From positions 124,001 to 188,000 of the forward strand of contig JACKOM010000003.1 of the NCBI GenBank assembly GCA_024234265.1: DNA of 64,000 nt, read 5' to 3'. This DNA is from Oceanospirillaceae bacterium. Its GTDB lineage: Bacteria > Pseudomonadota > Gammaproteobacteria > Pseudomonadales > Oceanobacteraceae. A program made the translations under genes and the position numbers. Of this stretch, positions 35,801-42,642 are shown one piece after another; positions within the stretch are counted from its first letter, which is position 1, and each line of letters begins with the position of its first letter. The notes beneath the pieces were generated by a model that saw only the letters and a list, made by a program, of their open reading frames with translations, did not search any database and was not told the DNA's origin.

Positions 35801-36540
35801 CGGGCACTGAAAAACGCCCAGGAGTTATATTTGCTGTCGCCCACATCGGATAACACCACTGTAATAGTGTTAGCCTGGTTGGCATTTACATGGGTGCGGC
35901 ATGACAACACCTTAGTAAAACCATCCATCTGGGTCAGATAGGGAATAGGTTTTAAATCGCGGTCATTATTGCGGTACAGCAGTTTGTTTTTATTCAGGTT
36001 CAGGGCATTGATGCTCAGCACCTGACCATCGGGGGTTTGTGCGCAATTCTGGCCGTTCACCAGAATCTGCATTTTGTCGTTGTACTTGGAACCTACGTAT
36101 TCGTTGTATTCCTCCGAGCCAAATACGTAGTCAAAAATCAAGGTGTCGAATTGCGGCGTTACAGTGAAGGTCAGTTCGACCGTGTCATATACCCACTGCC
36201 CCAAAACCGCATCGTAAATGCCATCGCTGCTAATGGTATTGGAAGTGGAATTCGACGTATTACCGCCCAGCACGGATGTTACTTTGCCGGAACTGATTAA
36301 CAGGCCGCGGTTAAAACGCGGGCCAAATAAATCTGCAAAACCGTCAAACTGGCCAAACTGCGCAACATCACCGCTGATTTGCGGATTGCTGATCACCAGG
36401 CCATCACCGGCCAGGGTATTCACTATGGGTAATAAAGATACCGGCGAACGGTCGGAAATTTCCGTGACCGCTTGTTCAGCATAAAGAGAGGAAAAAAAAC
36501 ACAGGCCCGAAAACAGAACAAACAGGCGTACAGCAGCCAT
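29818..36540 (-). CDS. Giant surface protein: anchor-L, GEVED, thrombospondin-3 repeats, beta-barrel and OmpA domain
   Basis: A 2240-residue exported protein. ATG at 36540 follows GGAGGT and opens a signal peptide (AAVRLFVLFSGLCFFSSLYA). Then come a choice-of-anchor-L-type domain (about 25-230, IFDYVFGSEEYNEYV), a GEVED domain (about 255-430, DYGDAPDTYGT), Ig-like strands (430-620), and some 1200 residues of Asp-rich thrombospondin type 3 repeats (about 628-1850, DSDNDG.sDadE units) expected to bind Ca2+. At 1860-1900 a hydrophobic tail (MMLLLMLVSLLRRG) runs straight into a second signal-peptide-like stretch (LAALLLALSMSAKA). After it follow an eight-strand-type outer-membrane barrel (1902-2070), one more TSP3 unit (DSDNDGITDDVDECP) and a peptidoglycan-binding OmpA domain (2135-2240, TAHTDDIGS, NRRVEF). 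It probably is an adhesin or envelope-linking protein. The frame is continuous; an internal ATG at 30918 could start the OmpA part alone. Confidence 0.85.
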   Translation of the reverse strand: MAAVRLFVLFSGLCFFSSLYAEQAVTEISDRSPVSLLPIVNTLAGDGLVISNPQISGDVAQFGQFDGFADLFGPRFNRGLLISSGKVTSVLGGNTSNSTSNTISSDGIYDAVLGQWVYDTVELTFTVTPQFDTLIFDYVFGSEEYNEYVGSKYNDKMQILVNGQNCAQTPDGQVLSINALNLNKNKLLYRNNDRDLKPIPYLTQMDGFTKVLSCRTHVNANQANTITVVLSDVGDSKYNSWAFFSARSLSAQPGSDYGDAPDTYGTNLLADGARHKVVEGVYLGTRATGDENGFVDGVDDSQGRATDDVNDDGVLTFPALLDTDSGYSINVLASSFNGKGSHVRAWIDFNRDGAFAENEASDLVSVPMNSENKQITLHWSNLGTAAGKTPVVGGMSYARVRISNDDEAMLPAYFDGQYYSGEVEDYRFEISGLGDTTAPEVSLNPLVAANSVNQLNYPVSGTCTAGNSTVTVTLGTKSKEAVCKGNGTFSTSFDVSALADGAGVIHVSANQCDSQHNSGFSQTLTADKETVKPAISVAGMPGTIGAGSFTLTLNVSEPVTGFSAAGLFLNGLSLESFSAISATQYQVTVSPVAGAGAYALTVLANSLFDSAGNPNAEFVATGLIDSDGDGIADDVDAEPANACVPNPAHDLCDLDNDGQNNASDSDDDGDGYSDADESSAGSDPMDADSVPADNDHDYISDVNDNDDDNDGYSDADEIAAGTDPKDITDFPADNDHDGVSDVTDPDDDNDGVSDGDETANGTDPFNPDSDGDGVNDGADDNATDPCSPDNSVGICDADADGLTNDQEAANGTNPNNADSDNDGVNDGDELANGTNPNDADSDDDGLSDGDEITHGTNPNNADSDNDGLSDGQEVELGTNPNSADSDNDGISDADEVLDPTNPRDTDGDGFIDALDPDDDGDGIDTADEGTTADSDNDGIKDYLDADSDSSDGNNDSDRDGIADDLECTTSPCEDSDSDGIPDYMDTDSDNNGIADGAEVGGPGRDTDADGIPDYKDQDDDDDGINDADEIIDPANPQDSDADGIPDYQDADSDSTDGSNDSDHDGISDSVECSSQPCVDTDNDGTPDYMDEDSDNDGVSDNQEADGDANNTDENTPPLDSDGDGVPDYIDAAQDDACVPNPAHGLCDLDKDGINNAADGDDDGDGYSDADELAEGSDPHDATSLPADNDHDFITDSNDNDDDNDGYTDADEIAAGSDPHDAASVPADNDHDYISDVNDNDDDNDGYTDADEIAAGTDPKDSTDFPADNDHDGVSDVTDPDDDNDGVSDGDETANGTDPFNPDSDGDGVNDGADDNATDPCSPDNSVGICDADGDGLTNDQEAANGTNPNNADSDNDGVSDGDELANGTNPNAADSDNDGLSDGQEAELGTNPNSADSDNDGISDADEVLDPTNPRDTDGDGIIDALDPDDDGDGISTADEGTTADSDNDGIKDYLDADSDSSDGNNDSDRDGIADDLECTTSPCEDSDSDGIPDYMDTDSDNNGIADGEEVGGSGRDTDADGIPDYKDLDDDNDGINDADEIIDPANPQDSDADGIPDYQDADSDSTDGSNDSDHDGISDSVECSSQPCVDTDNDGTPDYMDEDSDNDGLSDNQEADGDANNTDENTLPRDSDGDGVPDYRDTDSDNDGISDADEMGRDPANPLDNDGDGIPDYVDDSDASSGNDSDGDGLSDSEECPSWPNCADVDGDTIPDYQDPNHNDGPLGDVDGDGTPNGLDPDDDNDGIPDSVENPPHGAGTPDRDSDGDGTPDYQDTDSDNDGISDADEAGSDPEHPQDSDGDGIPDYVDTAGGANGGDSDGDGVSDSEECSAWPNCADSDNDGIPDYLDNEDGRLGKIRAGVHGMGAVSYPMMLLLMLVSLLRRGSLAALLLALSMSAKASFYDEMDLYVGFGAGQTRLEPETGSSGYEIAESQDQGFKFQGGWDLNRIWSVEAFWADLGSVDVAPGGTLAYKVTGGGVVYNHWLRGFNRMEGSLALFARVGGAKIVNEAHDVNYEQVSVAQIYGGGGVEYYFPQKFSVRFEYESFDKDADMISLNFIKRFGFTSPKRKRYLAEQAAKAEAERLAALEAIQNLPPTAAGDSDNDGITDDVDECPKTFPGLNVQTNGCAKFEGTMPTIQFVSGGSVMLHSGLQALDQVADNLEKYPRLKLEITAHTDDIGSDEANMQLAQDRADVVRRYLLDKGVDAARINASSMGERQPVASNQTEEGRSKNRRVEFTVLDF
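31580..34660 (-). repeat. Large internal duplication in the TSP3 region
   Basis: Two long blocks of the TSP3-coding region are near-identical. Segments near 32186-32392 recur at 33722-33928 (offset 1536 bases, 512 codons) and segments near 32570-32806 recur at 34172-34408 (offset 1602 bases, 534 codons). The 66-base difference equals one or two additional TSP3 units in the right-hand block (the DADSDDDGLSDGDEITHG part). The order of cysteine-containing units (SSQPCVD, TTSPCED, NATDPCSPD) is the same in both. The boundaries given are approximate. Confidence 0.75.
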
Positions 36541-36707
36541 AAAGCCTACCTCCATGTAAGTGCATAAAAACAACCCGGACACGTCCGCCCAGGTCAGTTC
36601 AAAAGTGAGAATTGGTGCGCATTATCCCTGCCAACCAAGCCGCCAGCAATGCCAAAAACCGATATTGGCGCAGCTTAGCTCCATTATTTTGTTATAAGAA
36701 AATTAAC

Positions 36708-36722
36708 CTTATTCCAAATAAG
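36708..36722. promoter_or_regulatory. Small palindrome upstream of the giant gene
   Basis: CTTATT and AATAAG flank CCA, a perfect six-base inverted repeat about 170 bases upstream of the giant gene start in a very A+T-rich stretch. It could be a regulator site; no family is recognised. Confidence 0.25.
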
Positions 36723-36776
36723 TCAAAATTCAAACAAAACCAATTCTTTGGCATTAGTTAATTTTTGAAATGACAA

Positions 36777-36803
36777 TTTATTGGCATTAGAGATGCCAAT
36801 AAA
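36777..36803. promoter_or_regulatory. 11-bp inverted repeat with additional half-site
   Basis: TTTATTGGCAT (36777-36787) and ATGCCAATAAA (36793-36803) form a perfect inverted repeat around five bases. A further TTTGGCATTAGTTAA half-site lies at about 36758. The cluster is about 240 bases upstream of the giant gene on the minus strand and looks like an operator. The remaining part of the 36.54-37.15 kb gap (36830-37100) shows no gene. Confidence 0.4.
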
Positions 36804-37105
36804 AGCAGCAAATATCAGACCGAAGTACCCCCTGAATAACCCAGTACCCGCGTCGGCGTTGCGAAATAAATCAGATCAAGGCGCAGATTTGCAGGCATAA
36901 CGGGTTACGTCAAAAAGCTGCAACACCGAGCTGGTTTGTTTCGCAAAGCCCCTTCGGGCGCAGGCTGCCAGCTGATCTGGCTGTGTTGGCGATTTTGTAA
37001 AGGACTCGTCATTTCCTGCGATCGCCGCCTTGCCATTTTCACCTGGCAGCACATGCGCGACGCTGTGCAGAGTTATTCAGAGGTTCCTAGTTCCCAGGCG
37101 GAAAT

Positions 37106-37133
37106 AAAAAAGGCAGCCCGAGGGCTGCCTTTT
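37106..37133 (-). terminator. Terminator of the histone-H1-like gene
   Basis: On the minus strand AGGCAGCCC and GGGCTGCCT pair around two bases, extended by A/T pairs, and are followed by TTTTTT. It starts some 20 bases after the stop at 37154. Confidence 0.88.
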
Positions 37134-37153
37134 CGACTAAGACCGGGAGGGGA

Positions 37154-38152
37154 TTAATCCTCTTTTTTGGTCGCTTTTTTAGCTGTGGTCTTTTTAGCCG
37201 TAGTTTTTTTAGCGGTGGTTTTTTTCGCTGTCGTCTTTTTAGCGCTGGTTTTCTTAGCGCTGGACTCAGAGGTTTCTTCCGCCGCTTTTTTAGCAGTCGT
37301 TTTCTTCGCAGTGGTCTTTTTAGCGGTTGTCTTCTTGGCGCTGGTTTTCTTAGCGCTGGAAGCAGCTTCGTCACCGTCTGCTTTTACGGCTTTTTTAGCC
37401 GTGGTTTTTTTCGCAGTGGTCTTCTTAGCGGTGGATGCTGGTTTTTCTTCAGCATCGGCCTTCACTGCTTTTTTCGCCGCAGCCTTTTTCGCAGTGGTCT
37501 TCTTAGCGGTAGTGGCAGGTTTTTCCTCTGCTTCCGCTTTCACTGCTTTTTTAGCCGGGGCTTTTTTCGCGGCAGGTTTTTCTGCAACAGGCGCTGGCGC
37601 TGGAGCGGCTGGTTTGGCCACACCGGTACGCACAAATTCGCTCAGTTCAGCCAAACGCTGCTGACCGGCTGCATCGAGCTTGCCGATTTTATTCAGGTTC
37701 TGCAGGCGGCGAACTTCAACCTTGGCATCCGCAAGTTGTTTTTTGAGCTCTTTTTTGCCCTCAAACTCTTGTTTCAGCTTTTCCTGTTCTTCTTTATAAC
37801 GGGCTTCGCGTTCTTCCTGCTGCTTGATCAGGCTTTCCTGCAGCTCACGGCGCGCCTCTTCACGGGCACGGCGTTCTTCTGCACGGGCCTCTTCACGGGC
37901 ACGCAGTTCTTCTTCCTGGCGAGCGCGCTCGGCAGGATCGATATCCGGTGTTTGTTGAACGTCAGCTGCTGCTTCAGCTGCGGAGTCTTGTGCCGCAGAT
38001 TCCTGAACGTCAAAGCTCATGCCACCACCCAAGAGGGCTTCTAATTTGGCGATTTGGTCTTCGATGGCAGTAGGGTTAGTTTGCTGCTTTTTGAGAAGCT
38101 TTTTATAGGCAGGACGTTTACTTGATTTAGACTGCTTTCCAGGTTTTGCCAT
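37154..38152 (-). CDS. Histone-H1/AlgP-like Lys-Ala-rich repeat protein
   Basis: A 332-residue protein in two parts. Residues 1-185 contain a long highly charged coiled coil (about 75-165, Glu/Arg-rich) and a short LDAAGQQRLAELSEFVRTG segment. The last ~140 residues are low-complexity KKTTA, KKTSA and KKAVKA repeats broken by acidic linkers (DAEEKPAS, EAEEKPAT), like the DNA-binding tail of eukaryotic histone H1 and of Pseudomonas AlgP. It probably binds DNA non-specifically in the nucleoid. The repeat tract is likely to vary in length between strains. The gene is monocistronic with its own terminator; the promoter region is shared with the divergent YdcH gene. Confidence 0.75.
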   Translation of the reverse strand: MAKPGKQSKSSKRPAYKKLLKKQQTNPTAIEDQIAKLEALLGGGMSFDVQESAAQDSAAEAAADVQQTPDIDPAERARQEEELRAREEARAEERRAREEARRELQESLIKQQEEREARYKEEQEKLKQEFEGKKELKKQLADAKVEVRRLQNLNKIGKLDAAGQQRLAELSEFVRTGVAKPAAPAPAPVAEKPAAKKAPAKKAVKAEAEEKPATTAKKTTAKKAAAKKAVKADAEEKPASTAKKTTAKKTTAKKAVKADGDEAASSAKKTSAKKTTAKKTTAKKTTAKKAAEETSESSAKKTSAKKTTAKKTTAKKTTAKKTTAKKATKKED

Positions 38153-38334
38153 TGTATAGAGTGCTCGCTCCCGGCCGGTCGGACAATGTCGCGCGGATTA
38201 TACACAGATTGCAGAATAGAACAAATTTCCGTACACATTCTGTGCAATTACAAATCCCCTGCGCCCCTGACTGAGATCAAAACCCCACCCCGGCAAAGGC
38301 CTAGACTGAAGCCATACATCAACAGGAGCACACA

Positions 38335-38571
38335 ATGATCGACAACCACAGCCTTGCCATGGAACTGCCTGAGTTCAAAGAACGCATCCATGAAATGAAA
38401 ACCGGCAACAACCACTTCGCCAAACTGTTTGATGCTTACCATGCAGTTGATAAAGACATCCAGCGTTTTGAAAGCGAAGCCGAAGTTACCTCTGACGAAC
38501 ATCTGGAAGAGCTGAAAAAACAGCGCCTGCATCTGAAAGACCAGCTCTACGCCATGCTGACCTCCGCCTGA
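38335..38571 (+). CDS. YdcH/DUF465-family small helical protein
   Basis: A 78-residue protein of the YdcH family. The pattern HSLAMELPEFKERIHEMKTGNNHFAKLFDAYHAVDKDI and the C-terminal LKKQRLHLKDQLYAML are typical. These proteins form a two-helix coiled coil; their function is unknown. ATG at 38335 follows AGGAGC. Transcribed alone, with a bidirectional terminator facing lipA. Confidence 0.9.
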   Translation: MIDNHSLAMELPEFKERIHEMKTGNNHFAKLFDAYHAVDKDIQRFESEAEVTSDEHLEELKKQRLHLKDQLYAMLTSA

Positions 38572-38590
38572 GCGCAGGAATAAAGAAATG

Positions 38591-38618
38591 AAAAAGCCCG
38601 CTGCTGCGGGCTTTTTTT
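38591..38618. terminator. Bidirectional terminator between the YdcH gene and lipA
   Basis: AAAAAGCCCGC and GCGGGCTTTTT form an 11-base perfect stem with a TGCT loop; seven T follow on the plus strand and five T on the minus strand. It ends both converging transcripts. Confidence 0.92.
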
Positions 38619-38651
38619 ATGGGCCAGTAGGCCGCTGCCAACGGAACAGAA

Positions 38652-39623
38652 TTAACCCTGCCCCACATCGACGCCTTTATGCTGCTGATCGGCGTGGTAT
38701 GAGCTGCGCACCAGGGGGCCGCTGGCCACATGGGTAAAGCCCATTTCACGGGCGATATCACCCAGCATTTTAAATTCATCGGGGTGCACAAAACGCGCAA
38801 CCGGCAGGTGGTCACGGCTGGGCTGTAAATACTGGCCAAGGGTGATCATGTCGATGTCGTGGGCGCGCATGTCTTTCATCACTTCGATGACTTCATCATT
38901 GGTTTCACCTAAACCCAGCATCAGGCCGGATTTGGTTAATACCTCAGGACGGCGCTTTTTGTATTCCTGCAATAATTTCAGTGACCACTGGTAATCGGAA
39001 CCGGGGCGGGACTGTAAATACAGGCGCGGTACGGTTTCCAGGTTGTGGTTAAACACGTCCGGCGGGGTTTGCTGCAGAATATCGAGGGCCACTTCCATGC
39101 GTCCGCGGAAATCCGGCACCAGTACTTCAATCTGAATTTTTGCGCTGCGGCTGCGGGTTTCGCTGATGCAGTTGGCGAAGTGCTGGGCACCACCATCACG
39201 CAGGTCGTCACGGTCAACGGAGGTGATCACCACATAACTCAGACCCATATCGACGATGGCTTCGGCCAGCTCGCGGGGTTCATCCTGGTTGAGGGGTTTC
39301 GGACGGCCGTGGGCCACGTCGCAGAAGGGGCAACGGCGGGTGCAGATATCACCCATGATCATAAAAGTGGCAGTGCCACCGCTGAAACACTCACCCAGGT
39401 TCGGGCAGTTGGCTTCTTCACAAACCGTGTGCAGCTTACGTTCACGCAGTTTGGCTTTCACTTCATTGATTTTCGGGCTGGCAGGAATACGCACCCGGAT
39501 CCAGTCAGGTTTACGCGGCATGGTTTCGGTGGGAATGATCTTCACCGGAATGCGGCTGGTTTTATCTGCACCACGCAGTTTTTCGCCCTGCACTACGGCC
39601 TTGGGTTTATCGGGATTGCTCAT
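38652..39623 (-). CDS. lipA: Lipoyl synthase LipA
   Basis: A 323-residue radical-SAM enzyme that inserts two sulfurs into octanoyl groups. The auxiliary cluster motif CEEANCPNLGEC and the radical-SAM motif CTRRCPFCDV are both present, as is the C-terminal RSSYHAD with the serine ligand. ATG at 39623 overlaps the lipB stop (ATGA); nine further upstream codons are inside lipB and not used. Length matches E. coli LipA (321). Confidence 0.97.
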   Translation of the reverse strand: MSNPDKPKAVVQGEKLRGADKTSRIPVKIIPTETMPRKPDWIRVRIPASPKINEVKAKLRERKLHTVCEEANCPNLGECFSGGTATFMIMGDICTRRCPFCDVAHGRPKPLNQDEPRELAEAIVDMGLSYVVITSVDRDDLRDGGAQHFANCISETRSRSAKIQIEVLVPDFRGRMEVALDILQQTPPDVFNHNLETVPRLYLQSRPGSDYQWSLKLLQEYKKRRPEVLTKSGLMLGLGETNDEVIEVMKDMRAHDIDMITLGQYLQPSRDHLPVARFVHPDEFKMLGDIAREMGFTHVASGPLVRSSYHADQQHKGVDVGQG

Positions 39624-40264
39624 GGCAAACAGGCTCCTGATTCCTGCCACTGGTCGTAACCCAGTTTGGCAGCTAAATGGGCGATCAGCTTCTGGCCAAC
39701 CACGTCCGGGTTGATCGCCACGGTTAATTCGGCGATCTGGGTCATCTGCATATCCGCATAACCACAGGGGTTGATGCGGCGGAAAGGTTCAAGGTCCATC
39801 TGTGTATTGAGGGCCAGACCGTGAAAGCTGAAGCCTTTACGGATGCGCAGCCCAAGGGAGGCGATTTTCGCACCGTGCACGTAAACACCGGGGGCATCGC
39901 TGCGCGGCTGGGCCTCGATATGGTATTCGGCAAGCAGGGCGACAATCGCCTGCTCAATGCGGGTCACCAGCTCACGGGGGCCGATGCCGAGGCGGTTGAT
40001 ATCCACCAGCGGGTAGAGCACCCACTGGCCGGGGCCGTGGTAGGTCACCTGGCCACCGCGGTCGGTTTGCACCACCGGGATATCACCGGCAAACAATACA
40101 TGTTCGGGTTTGCCGGCCTGGCCCTGGGTAAATACGGGTTCATGCTGCAGCAGCCAGAATTCATCATCCGTGCTGGCGGTACGTTGCTCGGTAAAACGGT
40201 GCATGGCATCGAGTACGCCCTGGTAAGGCATTAAACCAGGAAAACGCCGCACGACTAACGCCAT
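39620..40264 (-). CDS. lipB: Lipoyl(octanoyl) transferase LipB
   Basis: A 214-residue enzyme that moves octanoate from acyl carrier protein to lipoyl domains. DRGGQVTYHGPGQWVLYP, the catalytic Lys in GAKIASLGLRIRKGFSFHGLALN, and the catalytic Cys in RINPCGYADM are visible. It overlaps ybeD by one base and lipA by four, giving a ybeD-lipB-lipA unit as in E. coli. Confidence 0.97.
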   Translation of the reverse strand: MALVVRRFPGLMPYQGVLDAMHRFTEQRTASTDDEFWLLQHEPVFTQGQAGKPEHVLFAGDIPVVQTDRGGQVTYHGPGQWVLYPLVDINRLGIGPRELVTRIEQAIVALLAEYHIEAQPRSDAPGVYVHGAKIASLGLRIRKGFSFHGLALNTQMDLEPFRRINPCGYADMQMTQIAELTVAINPDVVGQKLIAHLAAKLGYDQWQESGACLP

Positions 40265-40536
40265 CAGATCACCATTTTTACGCGGCCACTGGCCATAAAG
40301 GTTTTATGCAGGGTTTCGAGCTGTTCAACACCGGTGGCGGTGATAAACACGGTAATGGCCGTAAAACGCCCGCCACTGCTCTGGTTGATACGAATGGTGC
40401 TGGTATCAAAACCGGGGGCGTGGGTTTCAAACACTTCCATCACAAAACTGTGGTAGTCGTGGGCGGTTTCGCCTAATACCTTGATCGGGTAGTTTTCGCA
40501 GGGAAACTCAATTTTTGGTGGTTCTTGGTGTGTCAT
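40264..40536 (-). CDS. ybeD: YbeD/DUF493-family protein
   Basis: A 90-residue small alpha/beta protein. FPCENYPIKVLGETAHDYHSFVMEVF and the final SGRVKMVI match the YbeD family, which has an ACT-like fold and no firm function; its constant position beside lipB suggests a link with lipoylation. ATG at 40536 is used; the frame continues upstream into the dacA end but has no conserved sequence there. Confidence 0.88.
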   Translation of the reverse strand: MTHQEPPKIEFPCENYPIKVLGETAHDYHSFVMEVFETHAPGFDTSTIRINQSSGGRFTAITVFITATGVEQLETLHKTFMASGRVKMVI

Positions 40537-40573
40537 AGGCCTGTGCGCCGGGGGTGAGCCCGGCGTTATTTCA

Positions 40574-41710
40574 TCAGTTAAACAGCTTGAAGAAGAATAG
40601 CTTAATGTAACCCCAGGTCCGGGCGATAAAACCAGCTTCTTCGACATCATTCAGGGCAACCAGGGGGCGCTCGGCCAGCACCTGATCTTCCAAAGTTACT
40701 TTCAGGGTGCCGAGCTGGGCACCTTTGGCAATGGGCGCTTTGAGGATGTTATCCACGGCGTAACTCACCACCAGATTACCTTCCTGACCACGGGGAATGG
40801 TGATGACCATGTCTTTATCAACCCCGAGGCCCACTTCATCTTCTTTACCCAGCCATACATCGGCTTTCTGCAGGGCAGTGCCCGCTGCCAGTACCTGATG
40901 GGACTGGAAATAACGGAAACCGTAGGTCAGCAGCTTCTGGCTTTCCTGGGCGCGGGCGCGGTCAGAGGCGGTGCCCATCACCACGGAAATCAAACGGGTG
41001 CCGTCGCGTTCAGCCGAGGAAACCAGGCAATAACCCGCTTCATCTGTGTGGCCGGTTTTCAGGCCATCCACGGAAGGGTCCCAGTACAGCAGCAGGTTAC
41101 GGTTAGGCTGGTGAATACCGTTGAAGGTGAATTCTTTTTCTTTATACAGTGGGTAATAACGGGCGTGATCGTAAACGATGTGGGTCGCCAGAATCGCCAG
41201 GTCATGGGCTGTGGTCAGGTGACCTGCCGCCGGTAAACCCGTGGCGTTTAAAAAGTGGGTGTTGGTCATGCCGAGGTTGGCAGCAAACTGGTTCATCATG
41301 TCGGCGAAGGCTTCTTCGGAGCCGGCCACGTGCTCAGCCAGGGCAATGGAAGAATCGTTACCGGACTGAATAATCACACCACGCAGTAAATCAATTAACG
41401 GCACTGTGGTGCCTTCGCGGATAAACATTTTGGAACCGCCGGTGCGCCATGCGTTAACGCTGATCTGCACATCGTCGGTTTCTTTGATCGTGCCCATCAC
41501 CAGCTCGTGAATCACCACATAGGTGGTCATCAGTTTGGTCAGACTGGCCGGTGGCAATTGCTGGTCTGCGTTTTCCTGCACAATGATTTCGCCGCTTTTG
41601 GCATCCATCAGAATGTAGGAGCTGGCCGCAATCGTCGGTGCTTTAGGAATAATCGTCGCGTGGGTTTGCAGGCTGAAAATAGCCGCACACAACAAAAGGA
41701 TTTTTTTCAT
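40574..41710 (-). CDS. dacA: D-alanyl-D-alanine carboxypeptidase (PBP5/6 family)
   Basis: A 378-residue periplasmic peptidoglycan DD-carboxypeptidase. A signal peptide (KKILLLCAAIFSLQTHA) is followed by the penicillin-binding domain with SLTK at 56-59, SGN in IQSGNDSS, and KTG in GLKTGHTDEAG, then a PBP5 C-terminal beta domain and an amphipathic membrane-anchoring end (WGYIKLFFFKLFN). It trims pentapeptides in new peptidoglycan. The ATG at 41710 opens the signal peptide; the longer frame is rejected. Located upstream of ybeD-lipBA and downstream of rlpA, the common order. Confidence 0.96.
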   Translation of the reverse strand: MKKILLLCAAIFSLQTHATIIPKAPTIAASSYILMDAKSGEIIVQENADQQLPPASLTKLMTTYVVIHELVMGTIKETDDVQISVNAWRTGGSKMFIREGTTVPLIDLLRGVIIQSGNDSSIALAEHVAGSEEAFADMMNQFAANLGMTNTHFLNATGLPAAGHLTTAHDLAILATHIVYDHARYYPLYKEKEFTFNGIHQPNRNLLLYWDPSVDGLKTGHTDEAGYCLVSSAERDGTRLISVVMGTASDRARAQESQKLLTYGFRYFQSHQVLAAGTALQKADVWLGKEDEVGLGVDKDMVITIPRGQEGNLVVSYAVDNILKAPIAKGAQLGTLKVTLEDQVLAERPLVALNDVEEAGFIARTWGYIKLFFFKLFN

Positions 41711-41769
41711 GGGATTCCTGGGGAAATTACGTGGAAAAACTGCGCAGCATTGTAACAGACGTGACACAG

Positions 41770-41833
41770 GATTAAAGGGCGGGCCAGACTTGCCCGGCCT
41801 TATATTTGTAGCCGCCGGGCCTATGCCCGGACG
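41770..41833. repeat. Pair of GC-rich hairpins between rlpA and dacA
   Basis: In the 125 bases between the rlpA stop and the dacA start there are two palindromes, GGGCGGGCC..GCCCGGCC near 41776-41800 and CCGTCCGGGC/GCCCGGCGG near 41812-41833 on the minus strand. No U tract follows. They may be REP-like elements or mRNA-stabilising hairpins. Confidence 0.35.
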
Positions 41834-41835
41834 GT

Positions 41836-42642
41836 TCAGGGCAGCAGAATTCCGGGGTTAAAATTAGCCGCCTTCAGGCTGGTTTGAATGGCCGGCACAT
41901 CGGCGGCGCGCAATGGGCCAACACGCACTTTATGCAGCACTTTGTTATCGCGGGTTTCATTACTGATAGTAACCGGCAGATTCAGGCTGGTGGTGAGACG
42001 CTCACGCAGGGCATCGGCGGCGGCTGCATTGGAAAAGGCTTCAATCTGCAGGTATTTGGCATCACTGGCATCAAAGGGTGCTTTCAGCACTTCAATGCGG
42101 ACTTTGGCTGTGCCCTTTTTGTCATAACCGAGGCGCACCGCCGCGGCATAGGACAAATCAATCATGCGCCCGCTGTGGAAAGGGCCACGGTCATTTACGC
42201 GCACCACAACGGTTTTATTATTTTCCAGGTTAGTGACTTTTACATAACAGGGTAATGGCAAGGTTTTATGGGCTGCGGAGAATTTATAAACATCGAATAA
42301 TTCACCGTTTGAAGTTTCATAACCATGAAATTTCTGCCCGTAAAATGACGCAATGCCCTCCTCCACATAACCATCCGCCATGGTCATCACCTGATAGGTG
42401 CGCCCACGCACCGTATATTCAGGATTATTACCACGGCGGCTAAGGGGTTCAGAAACAGGTTCAGGATCGGCAAGTTCCTGTATGGCCGCATCAAATTCAG
42501 GATGGGCATCCTGATCCTGGGCATAACGGCTGGACTGGGCAAAATCCTCGGCAGAAACAGGCTGATCAACTCCTGCAGGAATATCCGCAGATGCACAACC
42601 ACCGAGTAAAAAACCACATACGGCAATTAATAAAAAACGCAT
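41836..42642 (-). CDS. rlpA: RlpA-family septal ring lytic transglycosylase lipoprotein
   Basis: A 268-residue outer-membrane lipoprotein. The lipobox LLGGC places the lipidated cysteine at residue 16. A double-psi beta-barrel follows (about 90-185, GIASFYGQKFHGYETSNGE, TNLENNKTVVVRVNDRGPF with the catalytic Asp), then a C-terminal SPOR domain (about 190-265) that binds denuded glycan at the septum. It is coupled to mltB by a TAATG overlap. Confidence 0.93.
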   Translation of the reverse strand: MRFLLIAVCGFLLGGCASADIPAGVDQPVSAEDFAQSSRYAQDQDAHPEFDAAIQELADPEPVSEPLSRRGNNPEYTVRGRTYQVMTMADGYVEEGIASFYGQKFHGYETSNGELFDVYKFSAAHKTLPLPCYVKVTNLENNKTVVVRVNDRGPFHSGRMIDLSYAAAVRLGYDKKGTAKVRIEVLKAPFDASDAKYLQIEAFSNAAAADALRERLTTSLNLPVTISNETRDNKVLHKVRVGPLRAADVPAIQTSLKAANFNPGILLP

